DNA of 17,370 bases, from positions 1-17,370 of the forward strand of contig CACGEL010000017.1 in NCBI GenBank assembly GCA_902572065.1, read 5' to 3'. Below are positions 7,190 to 15,232 of this stretch, piece by piece. The stretch comes from an uncultured Prochlorococcus sp. (GTDB taxonomy: Bacteria > Cyanobacteriota > Cyanobacteriia > PCC-6307 > Cyanobiaceae). The stretch's first letter is position 1; every line of letters begins with the position of its first letter. Both the position numbers and the translations under genes were made by a program. The notes beneath the pieces are model-generated. The model ran no database searches. It was not told the origin of the DNA and saw nothing but the letters and a program-made list of their open reading frames with translations.

Positions 7190-8158
7190 ATGGAAATCGC
7201 AAGTGATATTACTTCTTTAGTTGGTAACACACCTTTAGTGAAATTAGATCGTATAAAAAATCACTGTAACTGTCACCCCGAAATAATAGCTAAACTTGAA
7301 AGTTTCAATCCATCAGCATCTGTTAAAGATCGTATTGCTTATTCGATGTTAAATTCAGCAGAAAAAGATGGTTTAATATTTCCAGGAGAAACAACCTTAA
7401 TTGAAGCAACAAGTGGAAATACTGGTATAGCTTTAGCAATGGTTGCAGCAGCTAAGGGATATAGATTGATATTAACTATGCCGGATACAATGAGTATTGA
7501 AAGAAGGGCAATGCTTCGCGCGTATGGTGCAGAATTACAACTTACTCCGGGCAAAGCAGGAATGAAAGGAGCATTAGATTTAGCTAAAGAATTATCTTCA
7601 AGTATTCCAAATAGTTTTCAGTTTAACCAGTTTGAAAATCTCGCCAATCCAGAAATTCATGAAAGAACAACAGCTAAAGAAATTTGGGATCAATCTAATC
7701 AAAATATTGACGGATTAGTAACTGGAGTTGGCACTGGAGGAACCGTCACTGGATGTGCTCGATTTTTAAAAAAAGTTAATCCAAAATGCAAAATATATGC
7801 AGTTGAACCCGCAAAAAGTGCTGTTATTTCGGGCGAAAAAGCAGGTTCTCACTCAATCCAAGGGATTGGAGCAGGCTTCATTCCTAAAGTACTAAATACC
7901 AAATTAATAGACGAAATTATCAAGATAGATGATGATGAAGCATTTTTCTACGGGAGGTTACTAGCTCGAATAGAGGGTCTTTTGTCGGGGATTAGTAGTG
8001 GTGCTGCCTTAGCAGCAACAATAAAAATTGGCCAAAGGAAAGAACTTATTAATAAAAGATTAATAGTGATCCTTCCAAGTTTTGGTGAAAGATATTTATC
8101 AACAGCAATGTTTGAATCAAATACTTCAATTAAAGCTAGACAAGACGGATATTTATAA
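7190..8158 (+). CDS. cysK: Cysteine synthase A (O-acetylserine thiol-lyase)
   Basis: This 322-residue PLP enzyme makes L-cysteine from O-acetylserine and sulfide in the cytoplasm. The PLP lysine is K46 in SASVKDR. TSGNTG binds the substrate carboxylate, GVGTGGTVTG holds the PLP phosphate, GISSGAAL lies in the C-terminal half, and LPSFGERYLST is the CysK-type tail. Length fits CysK (about 320). I chose ATG 7190 over an in-frame TTG at 7184, which would add only two residues; neither has a Shine-Dalgarno. The 151-bp gap upstream is shared with the divergent 89-residue gene. A J-domain gene follows 17 bp downstream and is probably on the same transcript. CysM is the alternative, but the full-length SGNTG and GISSGAAL signatures favour CysK. 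Confidence 0.94.
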   Translation: MEIASDITSLVGNTPLVKLDRIKNHCNCHPEIIAKLESFNPSASVKDRIAYSMLNSAEKDGLIFPGETTLIEATSGNTGIALAMVAAAKGYRLILTMPDTMSIERRAMLRAYGAELQLTPGKAGMKGALDLAKELSSSIPNSFQFNQFENLANPEIHERTTAKEIWDQSNQNIDGLVTGVGTGGTVTGCARFLKKVNPKCKIYAVEPAKSAVISGEKAGSHSIQGIGAGFIPKVLNTKLIDEIIKIDDDEAFFYGRLLARIEGLLSGISSGAALAATIKIGQRKELINKRLIVILPSFGERYLSTAMFESNTSIKARQDGYL

Positions 8159-8167
8159 AAGGAGAGG
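8159..8167 (+). promoter_or_regulatory. Shine-Dalgarno of the J-domain gene
   Basis: AAGGAGAGG starts directly after the cysK stop codon and ends 8 nt before ATG 8176. It is one of the few strong ribosome-binding sites in the window and supports translation from the shared cysK message. Confidence 0.65.
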
Positions 8168-8175
8168 TTTTAGAT

Positions 8176-8853
8176 ATGAAGAAAAATCTTTATGAAGAAT
8201 TAGGTTTAAAAAGAAATGCAACGCAAGACGAAATAAAATCTTCTTATCGTCGCTTGGTAAAACAACATCATCCTGATGCGGGAGGGGAAACAGATAGGTT
8301 TCTTTCGATACAAGATGCATGGGAGACTCTTAATGATCCATATAAAAAAGAACAATATGATAAAAAATTGTCTTCTTTCGAACAATTATCTAATTGCCAC
8401 AATTTGAATTGGGAAGAGAAAATTAATACAAAAAAATATAGTTCAACAATAAAAGATAACGAAGTTAAAAATTGGATAAAGAATATTTATAATCCTACCA
8501 ATAGATTTATCAGCCAAATAATCAAACCTTTGAGTCAAGAAATAAAAGATCTATCTGCTGATCCATATGATGAAGAATTGATGGACAAATTTTGCAGTTA
8601 CGTTAATCTTTCACAAAAAAGAATTGAGAAAGTTGATGAACTTTACAAGTCAATATCTGTGCCAAATTCAATATCCTCTTTAGGTTTAGATCTTTATTAC
8701 TGTTTTTCTCAAGTTAAAGATGCCTTATCAGAACTAGATAAATACACAAAAGGATACGTAGATGATTATTTATTTGATGCTAAAGAAATGATGAAAGAAG
8801 CAAAAAGAATCCAAACAAAAATGAATTATAATAAAAAAACTTTAATTTCCTAA
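8176..8853 (+). CDS. J-domain protein (DnaJ family, class C type)
   Basis: The protein has 225 residues. The first 65 or so form a J domain: LYEELGLKRNATQDEIKSSY, the HPD tripeptide at 32-34 inside HHPDAGG, then FLSIQDAWETLNDPYKKEQYD. HPD is what stimulates Hsp70 (DnaK) ATPase. The remaining 160 residues are helical and charged with no glycine/phenylalanine linker, zinc finger or beta-rich client domain, so it is a class C J protein with an unassigned C-terminus rather than canonical DnaJ. No membrane segment is visible. It follows cysK by 17 bp with a good ribosome site. Its stop lies 4 bp from the convergent ndhO stop. The client is unknown. Confidence 0.88.
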   Translation: MKKNLYEELGLKRNATQDEIKSSYRRLVKQHHPDAGGETDRFLSIQDAWETLNDPYKKEQYDKKLSSFEQLSNCHNLNWEEKINTKKYSSTIKDNEVKNWIKNIYNPTNRFISQIIKPLSQEIKDLSADPYDEELMDKFCSYVNLSQKRIEKVDELYKSISVPNSISSLGLDLYYCFSQVKDALSELDKYTKGYVDDYLFDAKEMMKEAKRIQTKMNYNKKTLIS

Positions 8854-8857
8854 AAAG

Positions 8858-9100
8858 CTATTCAGGAACTAAATATTCCTTAAGTTGATCTAATTTAAAC
8901 CAAACATCTGGAACAGGTCTTCGCCATCTGACTTGAGCATATTCCTCTTTAATACTCAAAATTTCTCCTGGGCCCTCCAATACATAGCCAGGTAAATCGA
9001 TATCACTGGCTAATGATTCAATACTGGTTGAATAGATATCTTTATCTACATAAACTAAGCTACCTTTCTTAAGAGGCTTTTTCGGTATAGACTCAGTCAT
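8858..9100 (-). CDS. ndhO: NAD(P)H-quinone oxidoreductase subunit O
   Basis: This 80-residue protein matches NdhO, a small peripheral subunit specific to photosynthetic NDH-1 complexes of cyanobacteria and chloroplasts. NDH-1 acts in the thylakoid membrane in cyclic electron flow around photosystem I and in respiration. Recognisable blocks are KKGSLVYVDK near the start, SLASDIDLPGYVLEGPGEILSI in the middle, and the conserved C-terminal RWRRPVPDVWFKLDQLKEYL. Length is usual for the family (about 70-80). No membrane segment, as expected. It is monocistronic, convergent with the J-domain gene and divergent from the epimerase-like gene. TATAAT at 9138-9133 lies 32 nt before the ATG. Confidence 0.93.
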   Translation of the reverse strand: MTESIPKKPLKKGSLVYVDKDIYSTSIESLASDIDLPGYVLEGPGEILSIKEEYAQVRWRRPVPDVWFKLDQLKEYLVPE

Positions 9101-9132
9101 GATTAAAGTTATCTAAATAGAATTCAAAACTT

Positions 9133-9138
9133 ATTATA
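9133..9138 (-). promoter_or_regulatory. Putative -10 box (TATAAT) of ndhO
   Basis: A perfect TATAAT on the minus strand would start transcription near 9126, giving a leader of about 26 nt. The -35 region is not recognisable. Confidence 0.4.
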
Positions 9139-9238
9139 CAAAGACTTTTTTGCATTAAATTTTTTTAATTGATTTCATCATAATAATTACAATAGACAAA
9201 AAAAGTTAATATTCTTATATGATTACTAAATTAATAAT

Positions 9239-10171
9239 ATGCGACTTTTACTACTTGGATGTACAGGATTTGTTGGGGAAGAATTAGTCCCAGCATTGAT
9301 TAAAGAAGGTCACGAACCTTGTATTGTGAGCAGAAAAAATATTAATAACTTGAGGATCAACATTCCACTTGATAAATTTACGTTTCTTAAACTAGATCTG
9401 TCAAAAAAAGAAAATTGGAACAATAAAAATCTTTTAAGTAATTTAAAAGACTCTGATGGGATAATTAATTTAATAGGTGAACCAATTGCAGATAAAAAAT
9501 GGACTGATAGTCAAAAAGAAGAAATTGAGAAAAGCAGGATTAATTCAACTAAATTTTTGATGGAAACACTTAAAAAATCCAGAAATAACCCAAAAGTAAT
9601 AATTAATGGTTCAGCAATCGGTTTTTATGGAACAAGTTTAACTAAAGAATTTAATGAAAATAGTAAGAGTGGATCCGACTTTTTAGCTAACCTTTGCAAA
9701 AAATGGGAGGCAGTTGCTAACAAAAAACCATTGTTCTCAAGATTAGTAATTTTCAGAATTGGAATAGTCCTTGAAGCTGAAGGCGGCGCACTAGGAAAAA
9801 TGCTTCCTATATTTAAAATTGGATTGGGAGGTCCAATTGGAGATGGAAAACAATGGATGAGTTGGATTCATAGAAGTGACTTATGTGGATTAATTGTTAA
9901 AGCACTAGTAGATAAAAATTTTTCTGGTGTATTTAATGCTGTTGCACCGGAGCCAGTATTGATGAAAGATTTCTCTAAAACATTAGGAAGATGCCTAAAT
10001 AGGCCAGATTTACTCCCTGTGCCAGGCACAATCCTGAAATTTTTATTAGGTGATGGAGCAAAATTAGTATTAGAGGGACAAAAAGTAACAAGTATTAAAT
10101 TACAAGAAAAAATATATAAATTTAAATATCCTCTTCTTGAGAAAGCAATTTACGCCTCCACCAAGAATTAA
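9239..10171 (+). CDS. TIGR01777 family NAD(P)-dependent epimerase-like protein
   Basis: The 310-residue protein is an extended SDR of the TIGR01777 type, named for nucleoside-diphosphate-sugar epimerase similarity but without an established reaction. The NAD(P)-binding loop LLGCTGFVGEEL is at 5-16. INLIGEPIADKKW is characteristic of the family, as are NGSAIGFYG, where the YG replaces a classic YxxxK context, and WMSWIHRSDL. The C-terminal domain VPGTILKFLLGDGAKLVLEGQKV matches the DUF1731 tail. Homologues are found in plants and cyanobacteria, where a related plastid protein has been tied to cell division, but that role cannot be inferred here. It starts at ATG 9239, 138 bp from the divergent ndhO, and overlaps the 3' end of the convergent membrane protein by 50 bp. 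Confidence 0.9.
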   Translation: MRLLLLGCTGFVGEELVPALIKEGHEPCIVSRKNINNLRINIPLDKFTFLKLDLSKKENWNNKNLLSNLKDSDGIINLIGEPIADKKWTDSQKEEIEKSRINSTKFLMETLKKSRNNPKVIINGSAIGFYGTSLTKEFNENSKSGSDFLANLCKKWEAVANKKPLFSRLVIFRIGIVLEAEGGALGKMLPIFKIGLGGPIGDGKQWMSWIHRSDLCGLIVKALVDKNFSGVFNAVAPEPVLMKDFSKTLGRCLNRPDLLPVPGTILKFLLGDGAKLVLEGQKVTSIKLQEKIYKFKYPLLEKAIYASTKN

Positions 10172-10391
10172 TTGCATTTCCTAAAGTACTAACAATTAAG
10201 ATTGTGATTATTGGCACGATAAGAGGATTCCAAAGATTCCTAAAGAAATTAAGGAAAATAAATACTCCATTTATTTGCATTATTACTGCAAATATAAAAA
10301 ATATTGCAAAAAAAATAACTAGAAATAAATTGATCAATAAAAAATTATCAATAATCTCTTTTATTCTTGTTTGAGATTTCTCATTAGTCAT
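10122..10391 (-). CDS. Small two-helix membrane protein, 89 residues, unassigned
   Basis: I do not recognise a named family. A charged N-terminus of about 15 residues is followed by a long hydrophobic stretch (18-38), a short amphipathic loop with FFRNLWNPL, a second hydrophobic segment (56-69), then NSWWRRKLLSQEEDI. The positively charged WWRR next to helix 2 predicts a cytoplasmic C-terminus. It is the last gene of the minus-strand run from the Fe-S carrier gene, 3 bp after the LpxB-like gene. Its last 50 bases overlap the 3' end of the epimerase-like gene. Function unknown. Confidence 0.75.
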   Translation of the reverse strand: MTNEKSQTRIKEIIDNFLLINLFLVIFFAIFFIFAVIMQINGVFIFLNFFRNLWNPLIVPIITILIVSTLGNAINSWWRRKLLSQEEDI

Positions 10392-10394
10392 TGT

Positions 10395-11585
10395 TCATGA
10401 CGTTTTTATATCATTAATTATATTAATGCATGCATTACTATCTCCGATTCTTAGATTTGCATTATCAAGACAAGAATTCAAAAAGTTTTTGTCTAGCTTT
10501 ATAAGATAAATAACTTTAAGAATTAGATTTATTGTCTGATTTATTTGATCTTTTTTATTTATGTAATTAGTAGAACAAAAAATATACTTTCCAAGTAATC
10601 GTCTTTGAGCTTCTGCAAAAGATTTAGTAAATTGCGGCCCTTTACCTTCGATTTGAATCACTGGCTTTGCCAATCCAATTGCTTGCTCTGTTGCAGTTCC
10701 AGCCATACTTATTACAAACTTACTTTTAAATAATATTTCTTCAAATAAATTCCAGTTAAAATTAATCTTAATAAATCCATATTTAAATTCTAAACCTTTA
10801 TTTTTTAATTTTTTTTCTACATAAATCCATTTTCTTTGGCTTAGTAAATCCCTTATTTTTTCCAGAGAAAGATCGTTTACTATTGCAAATTTAAATTGAA
10901 TTTGCTCAAAATATTTCAAATCAGACATTGTCTCTAATACTTCTAAAATCAATTGCAAATTATTTAAGATTTCTGGATATCTGCTTCCAGGAAATAATCC
11001 AATATTAAAAGAAAAAGTCTTTGATTTTTTTTCAAAAAAAGAGAATTTATCCATAAATGGATTTCCTAAAAAAGATACTTTTTTTCTTAATTGTTGAGAT
11101 AAATCATTTGCTGTTAAAAAATCTCGTGCATATATTTTTTTTGCATACTTTGAAATTAAAAAAAATCTACAGGGCCACGGTAATCTTAATTTGCCATCAT
11201 AATGGCTCGAATATGCAACCAAATATGTAAAAAAATCTTTTTTTGAGAACCAGGCAAAAAAAATTGGAACTATATCACCAATAACTAAATAAAAATCATA
11301 TTTATTTCTTAATTTAAAAGACAAATATAATTTTTTAAAAAAGTAAAAAATTTGACCCCCAAATATTTCAATCATTCTTCCCTTAAAAGAATTATAACCA
11401 ATACCACCTGTATTAAATTTTTTAGTTTTGCCAATAATTCGTACATTTACTTTTTTATAATTTTCACCATCACCTACTATCGGTAGGGCCTCTACAAGAT
11501 CACCTTTTCCTATTAAATGTTTAGCTAGCAAACTACCAGATAAATCTTCTCCATGTCCATTACTTAATAGTAAAATTTTGGACAA
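10395..11585 (-). CDS. Lipid-A-disaccharide synthase-related protein (TIGR03492 type)
   Basis: The 396-residue protein resembles LpxB but belongs, as far as I can judge, to the cyanobacterial TIGR03492 group, whose reaction is not established. The N-terminal ILLLSNGHGED is the hallmark. GGIGYNSF, a strand-rich VIGDIVPIFFAW, GNPFMD and GLFPGSRYPEI (compare the LpxB LLPGSR block) follow. KFVISMAGTATEQAIGLAKPVIQIEGKGPQFT is a GT-B nucleotide-binding signature. The start is TTG 11585: the hallmark block begins only three residues later and there is no usable ATG upstream. The TTG is one base after the TAA of the TPR gene, so translation is probably by re-initiation. Likely membrane-associated and acting on a lipid-linked or nucleotide sugar (inference). 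Confidence 0.85.
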   Translation of the reverse strand: MSKILLLSNGHGEDLSGSLLAKHLIGKGDLVEALPIVGDGENYKKVNVRIIGKTKKFNTGGIGYNSFKGRMIEIFGGQIFYFFKKLYLSFKLRNKYDFYLVIGDIVPIFFAWFSKKDFFTYLVAYSSHYDGKLRLPWPCRFFLISKYAKKIYARDFLTANDLSQQLRKKVSFLGNPFMDKFSFFEKKSKTFSFNIGLFPGSRYPEILNNLQLILEVLETMSDLKYFEQIQFKFAIVNDLSLEKIRDLLSQRKWIYVEKKLKNKGLEFKYGFIKINFNWNLFEEILFKSKFVISMAGTATEQAIGLAKPVIQIEGKGPQFTKSFAEAQRRLLGKYIFCSTNYINKKDQINQTINLILKVIYLIKLDKNFLNSCLDNANLRIGDSNACINIINDIKTS

Positions 11586-11586
11586 T

Positions 11587-12015
11587 TTAAAATTCCAACC
11601 ATTTATTGATTTTGGTTAACTCTGGCCAATTTGAATATCTATTAAAGCCATCTTCAACAGACTCTTTTAACTCAGTCTTTACATCAGGCATCATCTTTGC
11701 CATTTTTTTAATTAATTCAACATGCTCCCTAACACCTTTATTATTTGTAGCCAAGAGAGCTAAGGACAAATTCATCCTTGCTTGAGGATCTTGCTGATTT
11801 AAGCTAACCGCTTTTCTGGCAGCTGATAATGCTTCTTCGTTATTCTTCAATAGAAGTTGCAACCAAGATAAACAAGTCCAAGCTGCAAAGTGATTGGGTA
11901 TTTGTTGAATAATTTTTTGGAAATCTTGGACAATTGGTATTAAGTCTTGACCATCTTGATATCTTGATAAAGCTGCATTAAAATCAGATTCAATTGAAGA
12001 AATATCATCTGTCAT
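11587..12015 (-). CDS. TPR-repeat protein, 142 residues
   Basis: A small helical protein built around tetratricopeptide repeats, which mediate protein-protein contacts. One clear unit is FAAWTCLSWLQLLLKNNEEALSAARKAVSLNQQDP (about 58-92), followed by a second, ARMNLSLALLATNN. The N-terminal segment ALSRYQDGQDLIPIVQDFQKIIQQIPN looks like a diverged first repeat. The C-terminal part ends in a Trp-containing WPELTKINKWLEF. No signal peptide or membrane segment is seen, so it is cytoplasmic. It starts 6 bp after the Fe-S carrier gene and is followed after one base by the LpxB-like gene. The binding partner is unknown, but operon position suggests one of these neighbours. Confidence 0.85.
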   Translation of the reverse strand: MTDDISSIESDFNAALSRYQDGQDLIPIVQDFQKIIQQIPNHFAAWTCLSWLQLLLKNNEEALSAARKAVSLNQQDPQARMNLSLALLATNNKGVREHVELIKKMAKMMPDVKTELKESVEDGFNRYSNWPELTKINKWLEF

Positions 12016-12021
12016 ATTTTT

Positions 12022-12438
12022 TTAAACTGCAAAAGAACTTCCACAGCCACAAGTTTGTGAAGCATTAGGATTAACGAAATTAAATCCCCCTCCAATTAAA
12101 TCTTTACTAAAATCTAATTGCATTCCATAAATATAAAGAAGACTTTTAGGATCGCATACCACTTTAAAACTTTGTTCTGAACTTAATGAATAATAATACA
12201 CTTTATCATCAGAATTTATTTCATCCCCACCAATAAAATCCATAGTATAACTCATACCACTGCACCCCCCAGATCTTACTCCAACTCTAAGAGCTTTCTT
12301 ATCAGTCTGATTCTTCAATAAAAAAGATATTTGTTCTATTGCATCATTTGTAATTAAAATTCCCTTACCATCATCTGATGTTTTTATTTTTTCTTCTATT
12401 TTTACATTTTCCATAAATACAGATTCTGTTGTAACCAT
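12022..12438 (-). CDS. A-type iron-sulfur carrier protein (IscA/SufA/ErpA family)
   Basis: A 138-residue A-type carrier that takes Fe-S clusters or iron and passes them to apoproteins. The three ligand cysteines are present: C59 in GGCSGMSY, and C130 and C132 in the TCGCGSSF tail. KGILITNDAIEQI at 25-37 begins the conserved domain of about 105 residues. The 24-residue N-terminal extension is charged and poorly conserved. The ATG at 12438 abuts TATAGT (12444-12439). If that is the -10, transcription would begin inside the annotated start and ATG 12414 (MENVK) would be used instead, giving 130 residues. It heads a four-gene minus-strand run and is divergent from crtQ. Confidence 0.92.
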   Translation of the reverse strand: MVTTESVFMENVKIEEKIKTSDDGKGILITNDAIEQISFLLKNQTDKKALRVGVRSGGCSGMSYTMDFIGGDEINSDDKVYYYSLSSEQSFKVVCDPKSLLYIYGMQLDFSKDLIGGGFNFVNPNASQTCGCGSSFAV

Positions 12439-12496
12439 ACTATAAAAAATTCAGACACATCATGCACATAACAAACGTTTTACGAAGTTGATTTGT

Positions 12497-12502
12497 TATA
12501 AT
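12497..12502 (+). promoter_or_regulatory. Putative -10 box (TATAAT) of crtQ
   Basis: A perfect TATAAT lies 12 nt before GTG 12515, predicting a transcript start near 12509 and a leader of about 6 nt. Because the box falls inside the frame that would extend from TTG 12488, it argues for GTG 12515 as the true start. No convincing -35 is present. Confidence 0.45.
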
Positions 12503-12514
12503 TTTCTAAAAAAA

Positions 12515-13969
12515 GTGAAAATTGCAATAGTAGGTTCAGGATTAGCTGGGTTAACAGCTGCAGTCAATTTGGTAGATGAAGGCCATGAAGTTGAGATTTA
12601 TGAAAGCAGATCATTTTGGGGCGGAAAAGTTGGAAGTTGGGAAGACAAAGACGGTAACCATATAGAAATGGGATTACATGTATTTTTTTATAACTATGCA
12701 AATTTATTTAAACTCATGAAAAAAGTTGGAGCATTAGATAATTTGCTTCCAAAGGAACATACTCATTTATTTATAAATAATGGTGGTAATTTAAAATCTT
12801 TGGATTTCAGATTTGCCTTAGGAGCTCCTTTTAACGGACTGAAGGCTTTTTTCACTACAGAACAACTTACTTGGGTAGACAAGTTAAGAAATGCATTGGC
12901 ATTAGGAACAAGCCCCATAGTAAGAGGATTAGTAGACTATGAAGGTTCAATGAAAATAATTAGAGACTTGGATAAAATAAGCTTTAAAGAATGGTTTTTA
13001 AATCATGGCGGTAGTACAAGAAGTATTGAAAGAATGTGGGATCCAATTGCTTACGCTTTGGGTTTTATAAATTGTAAAGATATTTCGGCAAGATGTATGT
13101 TAACCATTTTTATGATGTTTGCATCTAAGACTGAGGCATCTAAGCTTAACCTTTTAAAAGGATCGCCTCATAAATGGCTAACACAGCCTATTGTTGATTA
13201 CATCTCAAAGAAAGGCTGTAAGATCCACTTAAATCATAAGGTCGAAGAAATCATTTTTGAAAAAGATTCTTCTTCCTACTCAGTGACGAAACTAAAATTA
13301 TCTACTCCTGAGGGCCCCACAACTATATTTGCTGATACATTTCTTGCTGCTTGTGATGTGCCTGGAATTAAAAAAATAATTCCAAAAGAATGGTATCAAT
13401 TTAAAGAATTTGAAGGTTTAAAAAAACTCAGAGCAGTTGCGGTAGCAACAATACAATTAAGATATGATGGGTGGGTTACTGAACTGAAGAATGACAACAA
13501 AAGTCAGATCCCTAAAGGTTTAGATAATCTTCTATATACAGCCGATGCCTCCTTTAGTTGTTTCGCAGATTTAGCTTTAACAAGTCCAGTTGATTATAGA
13601 AAAGAAGGAATGGGATCTTTACTTCAATGTGTTTTGACTCCTGGAGATCGTTGGATGGGTAGATCCACAGAAAGAGTAACTAAAGAAATTGATGCTGAGG
13701 TACGTCGTTTATTTCCTTCTTCGAAAAATCTTAAATTACTTTGGAGTAATGTAGTGCAAGTTCCCCAATCACTTTATAGAGAGTCACCAGGTATGGAACC
13801 TTATAGACCAGATCAAAGGACTTCAATATCAAATTTATTTTTGGCAGGTAGTTATACAAAGCAAGACTATATAGATTCTATGGAGGGAGCTACTATGAGC
13901 GGGCATCTAGCAGCAGCAGCAATACTAGATAAGAAAGCCGAATTAGCAAAGAATCTTGCGGTTAGCTAA
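12515..13969 (+). CDS. crtQ: Zeta-carotene desaturase (9,9'-di-cis-zeta-carotene desaturase)
   Basis: This 484-residue FAD enzyme desaturates zeta-carotene towards lycopene, feeding the carotenoids of the photosynthetic membranes. The FAD dinucleotide-binding motif [13 protein letters not shown] starts at residue 7, with the ribose-binding E30 in YESR, then [26 protein letters not shown] matches CrtQ better than phytoene desaturase CrtP. The C-terminal FAD and substrate block [20 protein letters not shown] is intact. I chose GTG 12515 because the FAD strand KIAIVG must begin close to the N-terminus and a TATAAT overlaps the longer frame. No ribosome site is seen, which fits a near-leaderless message. 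The SRPBCC gene follows after 2 bp. Membrane-associated, plastoquinone as likely acceptor (family knowledge). Confidence 0.95.
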   Translation: MKIAIVGSGLAGLTAAVNLVDEGHEVEIYESRSFWGGKVGSWEDKDGNHIEMGLHVFFYNYANLFKLMKKVGALDNLLPKEHTHLFINNGGNLKSLDFRFALGAPFNGLKAFFTTEQLTWVDKLRNALALGTSPIVRGLVDYEGSMKIIRDLDKISFKEWFLNHGGSTRSIERMWDPIAYALGFINCKDISARCMLTIFMMFASKTEASKLNLLKGSPHKWLTQPIVDYISKKGCKIHLNHKVEEIIFEKDSSSYSVTKLKLSTPEGPTTIFADTFLAACDVPGIKKIIPKEWYQFKEFEGLKKLRAVAVATIQLRYDGWVTELKNDNKSQIPKGLDNLLYTADASFSCFADLALTSPVDYRKEGMGSLLQCVLTPGDRWMGRSTERVTKEIDAEVRRLFPSSKNLKLLWSNVVQVPQSLYRESPGMEPYRPDQRTSISNLFLAGSYTKQDYIDSMEGATMSGHLAAAAILDKKAELAKNLAVS

Positions 13970-13971
13970 AT

Positions 13972-14442
13972 ATGGGTACTTGGCTAAAACATACAGTAAT
14001 CACAAATGTAAATGCACCATTAGATAACGTTTGGAACACGTGGAGTGATTTGGATTCTATGTCTCTTTGGATGAGCTGGATTGAATCCGTAAAAACTGTT
14101 GATCAAGAAACATCTACTTTACCTGATTTAACCGAATGGACTTTAGCTGCTAATGGATTTAAGTTTAAGTGGAAAGCACAAATAACAGAAAGGATTGAGA
14201 AGAACAAATTGAAATGGGAATCTATAGGTGGATTACCAACCAAAGGATCTGTTGTATTTGTATCACAAGGAGACCAATCAACTTCTGTAAACTTAAGTGT
14301 TACCTATGAATTACCTAAAATGATTGCTCGATTTATGGAAGAAAAAATTATGGGCAAGATGGTAACTAAAGAATTACAAGCAAATATTGATAGATTTAGA
14401 GATTTAGTAGAAAAAAATTACCAAAAGGGCCTTTCTAATTAA
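13972..14442 (+). CDS. SRPBCC-family ligand-binding protein (polyketide cyclase/COQ10-like)
   Basis: A 156-residue protein with the START/SRPBCC helix-grip pattern: an N-terminal strand HTVITNVNAPLDNVWNTWSDLDSMSLWMSWIESV, strands around TEWTL and FKWKAQITERI, LKWESIGGLPTKGSVVF in the middle, and a long C-terminal helix KMVTKELQANIDRFRDLVEKN. The family binds hydrophobic ligands in a deep cavity, often isoprenoids or quinones. It begins 2 bp after the crtQ stop, so it is almost certainly co-transcribed and perhaps coupled. A role in handling carotenoid or quinone for CrtQ is a contextual inference only. No signal peptide or membrane segment. Its 3' end overlaps the convergent hemD by 8 bp. Confidence 0.88.
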   Translation: MGTWLKHTVITNVNAPLDNVWNTWSDLDSMSLWMSWIESVKTVDQETSTLPDLTEWTLAANGFKFKWKAQITERIEKNKLKWESIGGLPTKGSVVFVSQGDQSTSVNLSVTYELPKMIARFMEEKIMGKMVTKELQANIDRFRDLVEKNYQKGLSN

Positions 14443-15232
14443 AAATATCAATTGCAGCATCTAATAATCCTTCAAAGGTATATTTAACCGCCTCCCTATC
14501 CACTCTGCCAAAAAGTTTTTCACATGTCTTTGAAGTTTGAGGACCAATAGTTAATAACTTTGCATCATCTAGAAATGACAACCATTCTTTCCCAAATTCT
14601 TTTTCAAGCAAGAAAGCAGAATTTGATACTGTTTTACCACTTGAAAAAACCATTGCATCAACTTGTCTATTATTAATTGCATTAATAGTTTCTAGAGGAA
14701 TTGAATCCGGACATCTTGTTTCATAAGCAGCAACCTCTATAACTCGTGAACCGGAATTCCTGAATTCATCAGCAATTAAATTCCTACCTCCAGTTTGAAC
14801 TCTTGGCAATAAGACTCTGAGTCCATATCCGGATATAGGAAAATTTTCAATTAAACTTTCCGCAACAAATTCTGGGGGCACAAAATCCGCCAAGATACCT
14901 AACTCGCTAAGAGTTAAAGCAGTTTTCTCACCGACTACAGCAATTTTTATTTTATGAGAACATTCCTTTAATGAAGTATTTAAATTTTTTAATCTCTCAT
15001 CTACGAATTTTATTCCATTACTACTAGAAAAAATAATCCAGTGAAAATCATTTATTTCGTTTAAAGCATCATCAAGAGGATTTAAATCATCAGGGTATCC
15101 AACATAAATTGATGGAAAATCAAATATTTGAGCACCCTTATTAGTGAATATTTTTTTTATATCAAATATCTTATCTTTTGATCGAGTAATAATTATATTT
15201 TTTTGATGCAAAGGTAGCTCAACTTTTGGCAT
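14435..15232 (-). CDS. hemD: Uroporphyrinogen-III synthase
   Basis: The 265-residue protein cyclises hydroxymethylbilane to uroporphyrinogen III, the branch precursor of haem, chlorophyll and bilins. HemD is weakly conserved, but the bilobed pattern is visible: IIITRSKDK at the start, WIIFSSSNGIKFV in lobe one, KIAVVGEKTA, LPRVQTGGRNLIADEFRNSG in the middle, VAAYETRC, DAMVFSSGKTV, and LLTIGPQTSKTCEKL before the C-terminus. I chose ATG 15232, which has GAGGG 5 nt upstream, over TTG 15244, which lies within that ribosome site. It overlaps the end of rbfA by 14 bp and is convergent with the SRPBCC gene (8-bp overlap). Cytoplasmic. Confidence 0.9.
   Translation of the reverse strand: MPKVELPLHQKNIIITRSKDKIFDIKKIFTNKGAQIFDFPSIYVGYPDDLNPLDDALNEINDFHWIIFSSSNGIKFVDERLKNLNTSLKECSHKIKIAVVGEKTALTLSELGILADFVPPEFVAESLIENFPISGYGLRVLLPRVQTGGRNLIADEFRNSGSRVIEVAAYETRCPDSIPLETINAINNRQVDAMVFSSGKTVSNSAFLLEKEFGKEWLSFLDDAKLLTIGPQTSKTCEKLFGRVDREAVKYTFEGLLDAAIDIFN

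Noticed and set aside
7339..7554. Minus-strand open frame inside cysK
   Set aside because: Shadow of the conserved PLP-enzyme frame.
12473..12480. AAACGTTT palindrome between the Fe-S carrier gene and crtQ
   Set aside because: A single 8-base palindrome is expected often in AT-rich DNA; no second copy was seen nearby.
12488..12514. Upstream extension of crtQ from TTG
   Set aside because: It adds nine residues ahead of the FAD strand, has no ribosome site and overlaps a perfect TATAAT.
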